The position numbers were made by a program, and so were the translations under genes. From contig CP136065.1 in assembly GCA_032622095.1 (NCBI GenBank), forward strand, positions 25,553,141-25,617,140: DNA of 64,000 nt, written 5' to 3'. Numbering within the stretch: the first letter of the stretch is position 1; each line of letters starts with the position of its first letter. Of the stretch, positions 57,881 to 64,000 are shown piece by piece. The notes beneath the pieces are model-generated. The model saw only the letters and a list, made by a program, of their open reading frames with translations. It was not told the DNA's origin and ran no database searches. The DNA is from Siphonodentalium dalli (taxonomy: Eukaryota > Mollusca > Scaphopoda > Gadilida > Siphonodentaliidae).

Positions 57881-59195
57881 AGTTTACTTTCCTTCTTTAT
57901 CATTCCAGTCATTGCTCAGCAAAAAATCTACTCCTTCCCGAAGCGAAATTATGCTAAGAATGTAGTTCGGCATCAGACACTTCTATACGCCGACAGATGC
58001 ATCGAAAACGACGTTGATTGCTTATAATTACGACAATCCGCATATTAGTTGGTGATTAAACTAGTTTTTTTTAAGAAACTATATTAAAAACACTAAAATA
58101 GTAAAACTACCTAAGTGATACTTGTGTCTGGACTTCAGCTGCTCTTTTAACGGAAAATGGGAAATTGGGTCGAGAATAAATTGGGCGATCGACCGGAAGT
58201 TCGAGATGAACACACACAATTCGATCTCTGTTTCCAATTTTCCAACTATACAAAAGCAAGACACCACAACCGTAAACTATTAAACAGTACTTGCTGGTGT
58301 AAATTTCACTTATTTAAAACGATTCTAGAACATCTATTGTCATAAAGACAATCCGAATCGATAGCAATTCCGAAGCGGTGTTCCCAAACCTCCCCACCGA
58401 ATTTGCGGTCTCAGGTGACAAACTCGAAAAGTAAACAATCGCCACAAAGGTGCATTCTATGCTCTCATGACCACTGCCATGTCATATTAGTATTGGCACG
58501 AAGCTGGATAAATGCTGATACTAATGGTGGAATAGTTATGTAAACATTCCTTTATCCCCAACTAAATTGTCGCATTTCATAGTTCCACTGATCTGTCTAA
58601 TTCGTTAATTTTATGTTCACGGTATGGTAACTATGGACGCTTTTATGAAATGGCGTTATGATGTGGGGCGACCGTTGGTGCATGTTACCCAATTTCTTAA
58701 AGTATCACTGCGCGTTGTGATGCGGGAAACGACATTTCCCTCGGCTGATAGAGATTGTAGCTACCAAGCGTATCTAAGGGCATTAACCAATCAAATGCAC
58801 GTATTTAAGCGAAAGCGAAAGTAGTTGTAATTATATAATAGGGGTTTCATATGATATTAAAATTTCCCCCTTCAATTATCTTCCCTGGGTCCAACTAATG
58901 GCGATAAGTAGTTTCTGAGGCTATCGAAGCAAGCTCCACCAGCGTCAAAACAGGTACTATCGCTGACTCACACGCTGCAATAGCCAGGGAAAGTCCAAAT
59001 TTTTGACATAGTCGCACACTCAGCAGATAATACACTTATTATTGCCTGTTTTTATTGATAAAAAAAAGAGAAATCACTCCACATCACACAATTAACTCAG
59101 TGATTTTAACTATAAGACCACCACATGTTCGTTATGTAATATGCGCTCTCTGAATTATGAACTGTTATCTACAGTTTATAACCAATAAGCTTTAA
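57881..59195. other. No gene recognised
   Basis: The frame at 58624-58824 has no family features. No repeats seen apart from short AT-rich tracts. Confidence 0.4.
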
Positions 59196-59462
59196 CCCTT
59201 TAATGACGGGAGCTGCGCTGGTGCATCATTGAAGAACCTGTGCCAGTGCACCCTCTTATATATACGAGTCTCCCATAGGGAGTCTAAGGAGACTCGCATA
59301 TATACGAGAATGTATTGGCTTACAAGATCAAGTTAACTATTTTTTTAGGCCAATGAATTCTCTTATATATGCGAGGCGCACTATGTGCGACTCGCATATC
59401 TAAGAGAGTGCACTGGCACAGGGTTTTCTAAAAACAATCAGGAAGCTCCAGTCATCAAAGTG
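59196..59462. mobile_element. Fam-C TTAA MITE with two hairpins, 267 bp (best copy)
   Basis: TIR CCCTTTAATGACGGGAGCT (59196) and AGCTCCAGTCATCAAAGTG (ends 59462), with TTAA on both sides (59192-59195; 59463-59466). Inside: CCTGTGCCAGTGCACCCTCT, a hairpin with loop CCCATAGGGAGTCTAAGG, a spacer TTACAAGATCAAGTTAACTA, a second hairpin with loop GCGCACTATGTGCG, and the closing AGAGTGCACTGGCACAGG. Each half folds and the outer arms also pair, giving three ways to fold. The CCCTTT start with TTAA is piggyBac-like. Confidence 0.85.
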
Positions 59463-59796
59463 TTAATATTATTTTAAAAAGAGACGACTCTTGCTGTGCT
59501 AAAACATTTGAATTGTGAAGCCCGTGTCAGAGCATCTTAGGTATCAGCTCAACAACAGTGTGATATTGTCCCAACAGAAATATAACTCTGCCAGGACCTG
59601 AACTTTATCGTAAAGAAGAAGACTCAGGCGTATTTCCTATAATTTGATTGTTATAAACGTGTCAGCCGAGATGAATGGTCTGCTTGCTGTTCTTTATAGT
59701 CAGATATAGAGGACTAAAACTGTACTCCCACCAACCCAGGAGTCTTCAAGCATGTAATTAAATCTGATGAATTCATAATAATCAATGTGATTTAAA

Positions 59797-60030
59797 GGCA
59801 CGGATGGCCATCGCCACTTCGGTTAAAACCGCCATAAACAGAAAGAATATTAAAATATAGACATATTTTGTTCTTATACCAATCATAAATATCCCGTAAA
59901 TAGTTTGTTGTTGTCAAGTTTGTATGCTTTGTTGTGTAATTAAATTGTTACATAACCTGGCTTTTGTTTGAATAACAAAGCGTACAAACTTGACAATAAC
60001 ATACTATAATTTACACGATATTTATTATTG
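59797..60030 (+). mobile_element. TTAA MITE fragment of the 493-bp family
   Basis: Starts AGGCACGGATGGCCATCGCC after TTAA (59793-59796), then AAAACCGCCATAAACAGAAA and TTTGTTCTTATACCAATCAT, the inverse order of 22878-23229. Near 59905-60000 TTGTCAAGTTTGTA and its complement TACAAACTTGACAA face each other. The far end is lost. Confidence 0.6.
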
Positions 60031-60740
60031 CCAGGCTGGAATAGCGGCAATCCATGCTAGTATGATTTCGGTCATCATTCATCGTCTGTGATTGGTCATA
60101 TTGTAGACTTTTCCTGATAATTATCTGATAATTCGTGAAATCAGGCATGCCTTTCCGTGTGTGCGCGGTACTTCGCGCAAAAGCCCTCTTCTCATCCGGA
60201 GATTCACTGTTGTAACCAATTGTAATACATTTGTCTCAGAAATGGTTGAGCAGCCGTCTCACTGGTGACACTATTTCTCATCCTACCAAAGTCCCACGAA
60301 CAGTATCCATATTCTTGAACAAGAACTCGTGTATGATAGCTTGCATGCATAGTATTGCATACTACTTTCAACTTGAATTTCTGTGGTTACGTCCTGTCTT
60401 ATTTGATGTCTACACCAAGCGTTGTCCTGTTGGAACTAACTTTAATCAGGATTCCGGATCCGGATTTGGCAGAAAAAGTGTGTTTTCCCTGATTCCGGAT
60501 GCGACCCACTTTTTAAAATTGCTTTAAATCACTATTAGTTGAATTTACGCATTATAATACCGTTTGTGATTTTATCAGCTAGCTGAGGTACTAGCCACGA
60601 ATCCGGGCTTCCCATGCATGGTTGCAAACAGAGGACTGGCTCATACAAGTGAACCCGGATTGTTTTCGATTGTTAATCCCGGCCTGGGTCACTTGTCTCG
60701 TTACTCTATCTCTCTCTATCTATATCTCTCTCTCTCTCCA
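60031..60740. other. 5' flank of the Penelope-like element; CT microsatellite
   Basis: A hairpin with arms ACAAGTGAACCCGGATT (60645) and AATCCCGGCCTGGGTCACTTGT (ends 60698), and a CT/CTAT microsatellite at about 60702-60738. No gene. Confidence 0.5.
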
Positions 60741-60754
60741 TATATATATGCTTC

Positions 60755-60796
60755 CTGAAGAAGGTAATTCTACCGAAACGTTGAGGCAACTTGACA
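60755..60796 (+). ncRNA. Hammerhead-ribozyme-like core of the Penelope-like element
   Basis: CTGAAGA (60755-60761) and GAAA (60775-60778) have the spacing of the two conserved hammerhead boxes. Between them GGTA-ATTC-TACC forms a 4-bp helix II with one extra A. After GAAAC, GTTG-AGG-CAAC gives a 4-bp helix III. Helix I is weak: I can pair only two bases. Hammerhead motifs are known in Penelope-like elements (established), which supports the reading from context, but cleavage activity cannot be claimed from this sequence. Confidence 0.4.
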
Positions 60797-60907
60797 GTGC
60801 GCTCCTAAGTACTTTTTTATTTTATATCTTCGCGTTCCGTTCTTTGTGTATTATATGTTACTAATCATTACCTTTATTCACAGCCAAAATTCAAGTCCTG
60901 GATCAAA

Positions 60908-62360
60908 ATGACTCAACCAAAACAACATAAACGTGGAAAAACTAACCGCCCAGAGCGGCAAAAAGACCAGGCTTATTTAGACCATTCAAATCTAGTAAAG
61001 TTGCTATACAAAATTCTACAACTTTGGCACCATATTAATTTTTTACAGGACCGTTTGGAGAAGAAGGTCCTTCCGAAAGGCTTTTCGGCCATCGTTGAGT
61101 CAGGGCGAAAGAAGACATTCCGACCAGTGCTCCCCTGTGAGGATGTCTTCAATTCGCTTAAAGCGGACGCTTTTCAGTGGGGTTTAAACTCCATGAAAAC
61201 TTTGGTAAATTATTATCGGAAAACGGAATCAGAAATTGAAGTCAAGGTTCTTTCGGCTCTTTCTTCTAAAACCCTTGACTTCGACCGAGCACGTGACACG
61301 GCATTAAAATGGGGACTGAAGAATTTTGGCACCAAATTAACCAATGAGACAAAATCAAAGTTCTTGAGCATCTGTGGTAATCTTCAGTCCTCGATAGGTA
61401 CACGAGTTGGCGTCCAAACTCATACAAACAAACGTGGTCGGTCACCCTCCCCTCCCCCACTAATCGCTCGCCAGCTTCAATTTCAGGATAGTCCAGGCAG
61501 GGATCAGACAACGTCGTCGTCTGTGAGATCCACACCAAAACGCGTCAAAGCCACACCACAGCCACAGAGACCTGCACCAAAACCACGGACGTCACGCATA
61601 TCCACTCCACCAAATACATCACTTCAAAATTCACCAGCCAAGAAAACAACACCACCAAAGCACATCTCTTCCAGCCCTCCTTCGCCTGTTGGTTCCATTG
61701 CTTCGATGACATCGCCAGCGATTTCAACATCATCACCATCGTATGCCGAGGTATTATCAACATCACCTAAGGTATCCAAATTTTATAAATTTCGTCAACC
61801 TGGCCCTAAGAAGGATTGGTCCTTCCCTAAACAGATAAAAAACCCTGTTGTTATTTTAGGCTCTTCTAATGTGTCCCGGATCGATGTCGATCCTCCCAAA
61901 AATGTTTGTATTGCTTCTTACCCAGGTGGCAATTTAGGTCATTTTTGCAACATGGCCCACAAACTGAAATCGAAGCCAGAAAAGACACCTCGACACGTCA
62001 TCATCAACATTGGCATCAACAACCGAGAGGACTGGAAGACAGACAACGACAAAGGCAAAACAGCAGGCACCACAGCTAAAAGCAGGGTAACTAACATGGT
62101 TAGTAATTTCCGAAAAGTTTTTCCTAATGCGACACTTCATTTTCAGGAAATAAATATCTCATTCAGTTTAGATTCTAGGGACCAGGATGTTCTGCGTGCC
62201 ATTAACAGCCAAGCTCGTCAGACACAGAACCTCAAGGTCATACAGGCAATACCCCCCCCGCGACTTTCACGTGGAGAATGACAACATCCACTGGACATCA
62301 CAGACGGCGGCGAAAATCTACCAAGGCTGGACCAACATCTTTAAAGGTCATTTAAACTAA
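60908..62360 (+). CDS. Penelope-like element ORF1 with SGNH-like domain (one frameshift)
   Basis: Opens with ATG at 60908 after a probable 3' splice site (TTATTCACAG). Residues 1-150 are basic then helical (FLQDRLEKKVLPKGFSAIV). Residues 170-300 are a Pro/Ser/Thr-rich linker with many SP and TP pairs. From residue 313 an SGNH fold follows: block I ILGSSN (Ser320 in the place of the GDS serine), SYPGGNLGHF in the block II region, block III NIGINN (Gly369-Asn372). The frame ends at 62281, but shifting by one base in the C8 run at 62252-62259 continues with DNIHWTSQTAAKIY (Asp at 62280, His at 62289: block V DxxH) to a TAA at 62358-62360. So the domain is complete apart from one indel. Esterase or nucleic-acid-chaperone roles have been proposed for SGNH-type ORF1 proteins of LINEs; here function is inference. 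Confidence 0.7.
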
Positions 62361-64000
62361 TTCCTCAGAAGGGCATCAGCCATGCGGAAAGAGTCGGTCT
62401 CGGCACCGAGATAGTCAATCTTGTACCCGACCTTTCCCTGAGCACTGGCGAGAAATCAATACTTAGGTATGGTCTAACCTTTGTTCCTACCCCACCCGAT
62501 CTCAAAGAAACACCACATGTTGTTGAGACGGAGGATGGAACATTGGTTTTACCAGACTCTATGTATGCCATGGAAATGAACGGCGGTCCAGCAAGCATGC
62601 AATTTAGGGAAGTAACAGCTATGGCTGATTTCTTTCGCAATTCGACAGGTTTAAAAGATCAATTTAAAGAACCTTCGATATGGACCCCCTCTGATCGCCA
62701 GATTGACCACTCCATTCCCGAGGTCGCTGGCTTAGTCAAAACCGACATCACAAATTTACCAAAATTTCACAACGAGGATAACCTCACTAAAGTTGAAAGA
62801 ACTGCACTAAAAACTCTTCGCAGCAATAAAAACATTGTAATCAAACCTTGTGACAAAGGCAGCTCGCTCGTCATCATGTCTAAAGAAAATTACATTCTAG
62901 AAGCGACGCGCCAATTAAGCAACACTAAATATTACAAACCATTGGATGGGCCAATTTGGAAATCCAATGTTTTAAAATTCAATCTCATTCTCAAAAGCTT
63001 GCTGGACCAGGACGTTTTAAAGAAAAAACATGTTCAGTATCTAATTGCAAAACCTGAATCCAATAATAGGACATTTTATTTGCTACCTAAAATACACAAA
63101 CCTTTGAGCTGTTGGACTAATCCATACACACCACCCGGTCGCCCCATCATCAGCGACGTGGCTTCGGAGTCGTACCACATTTCGGAGTTTATTGATTTCT
63201 ATTTGAAACCAATTGCTACCCGCCATCCGAGCTATCTAAAAGACACGGAGGACTTCCTCATTAAATTGTCGAAAATTGAAGTTCCATCTTCTGCTTACCT
63301 AATTAGTCTCGACGTGGAATCTATGTATACAAATATTGGAATCGATGCCGGATTAAAGTCAATTAAGAATGCATTTGATTTCCACCATGATCCTCATAGA
63401 CCTGGAGATGAACTACTTCAATTATTAGAACTTTCTCTTAAAGGGAATGACTTTGAATTTAATGGACGATATTATTTACAGGTCTCCGGCTGCAGTATGG
63501 GCAAGAAGTTTAGTCCTAATTTTGCCTCAATTTTTGTTGCAGAGTGGGAGAAAGGCGCCCTGGCCAAATCTGATAAACAACCATTAGCCTATTATAGATT
63601 CTTGGACGACATATTTATCATTTGGACTCATGGTCTGGATGAGTTTAGGGTGTTCTTGGACATCTTGAACAGTCATGACGAATCAATCAAACTCAAAGAA
63701 TCAATATCGCAAACCAGCATTGATTTCCTTGATTTAACAATATTTAAGGGCCCACAATTTACATCATGCAACATTTTAGATACAAAACTTTTTACGAAAC
63801 CAACGGATTCTCACCAGCTACTTCATCGTAAATCTTTCCATCCGCCAAAACTTTTCAATGGATTGATTAAATCTCAAATCATTCGATATCACCGGAACTG
63901 CACGAACAGAAGCGACCTAAATCAAGCTTGTTCAGTGCTTTTCCAGGCTTTACGACCGCGCGGCTACTCTAGTAGATTACTGCGCCAAGTAAAGTCCGAA
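62345..64000 (+). CDS. Penelope-like reverse transcriptase (runs off the window)
   Basis: A frame open for 552 codons from the stop at 62342-62344 to the window end, with no disabling change. Landmarks in order: LSTGEKSILRYGLTFVPTP (N-terminal Penelope signature), NIVIKPCDKGSSLVIM (62831), YLLPKIHK and PGRPIISDVASE, SLDVESMYTNI (catalytic Asp 63311-63313), GCSMGKKFSPNFASIFVAEW (63490-63545), and YYRFLDDIFI (catalytic Asp pair 63605-63610), then SIDFLDLTIF. All seven RT regions appear and the active-site Asp residues are present. The GIY-YIG endonuclease is expected beyond base 64000. No in-frame ATG precedes 62561, so the start may come from splicing, read-through from ORF1 or reinitiation. 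The intact state suggests a recently active copy. Confidence 0.9.

Overview
The window looks like gene-poor, AT-rich nuclear DNA of an invertebrate animal. A lophotrochozoan such as a mollusc is plausible from the mix of elements (Penelope-like element, tyrosine-recombinase elements, MULE transposases, short palindromic aGGGAGgTAAtttCCCT motifs), but the species cannot be named from this sequence. I find no convincing host gene, no rRNA and no clean tRNA. Almost everything that can be assigned is mobile-element protein or repeat.

Layout. 0-5 kb: the end of a tyrosine recombinase followed by an SGNH-hydrolase-like frame, then palindromic repeat families, a TA-flanked MITE and a 15-copy 21-bp array. 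5.0-11.5 kb: one giant foldback element with inverted arms of about 1.5-1.7 kb, carrying further nested palindromes and, at its heart, a MULE derivative with eight subrepeats at each end and a 208-codon transposase C-terminus. 11.5-18 kb: no coding sequence, short reiterated palindromes. 18-20.3 kb: a 120-bp minisatellite, a 431-bp tandem duplication, and a Penelope-like fragment (GIY-YIG endonuclease) joined to a second truncated copy. 21.7-22.4 kb: long ATC microsatellite. 22.8-24.4 kb: two TTAA-flanked MITEs; one sits inside one arm of a palindrome whose other arm still shows the empty site. 24.6 kb: a Cys4 (ZAD-like) exon. 28.4-31.2 kb: an L1-like LINE split by a 1.76-kb TIR element. 33.1-36.9 kb: two tandem, decayed MULE transposase copies, the first broken by a MITE and a LINE 3' end. 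42.9-43.7 kb: decayed CR1/Jockey-type LINE (minus strand). 44.1-46.0 kb: decayed Ngaro/DIRS-type tyrosine-recombinase element. 46.7-60 kb: TTAA MITEs of several families, a pogo-like transposase C-terminus, a 60-bp-arm hairpin and degenerate tandem repeats. 60.7-64 kb: the 5' and central part of a Penelope-like retroelement with an SGNH-domain ORF1 (one frameshift in a C8 run) and an uninterrupted reverse transcriptase that runs off the window.

Most interesting points: (1) two or more otherwise different TTAA MITE families share an internal paired box ACGCTCTTT...CCATATCAG...ACGCTCTTT found about a dozen times here; (2) SGNH-like domains accompany two unrelated element types, a tyrosine-recombinase element and a Penelope-like element; (3) two 493-bp MITEs of identical length at 23.9 and 33.6 kb, one with a natural empty-site control; (4) the multi-level foldback element at 5-11.5 kb.
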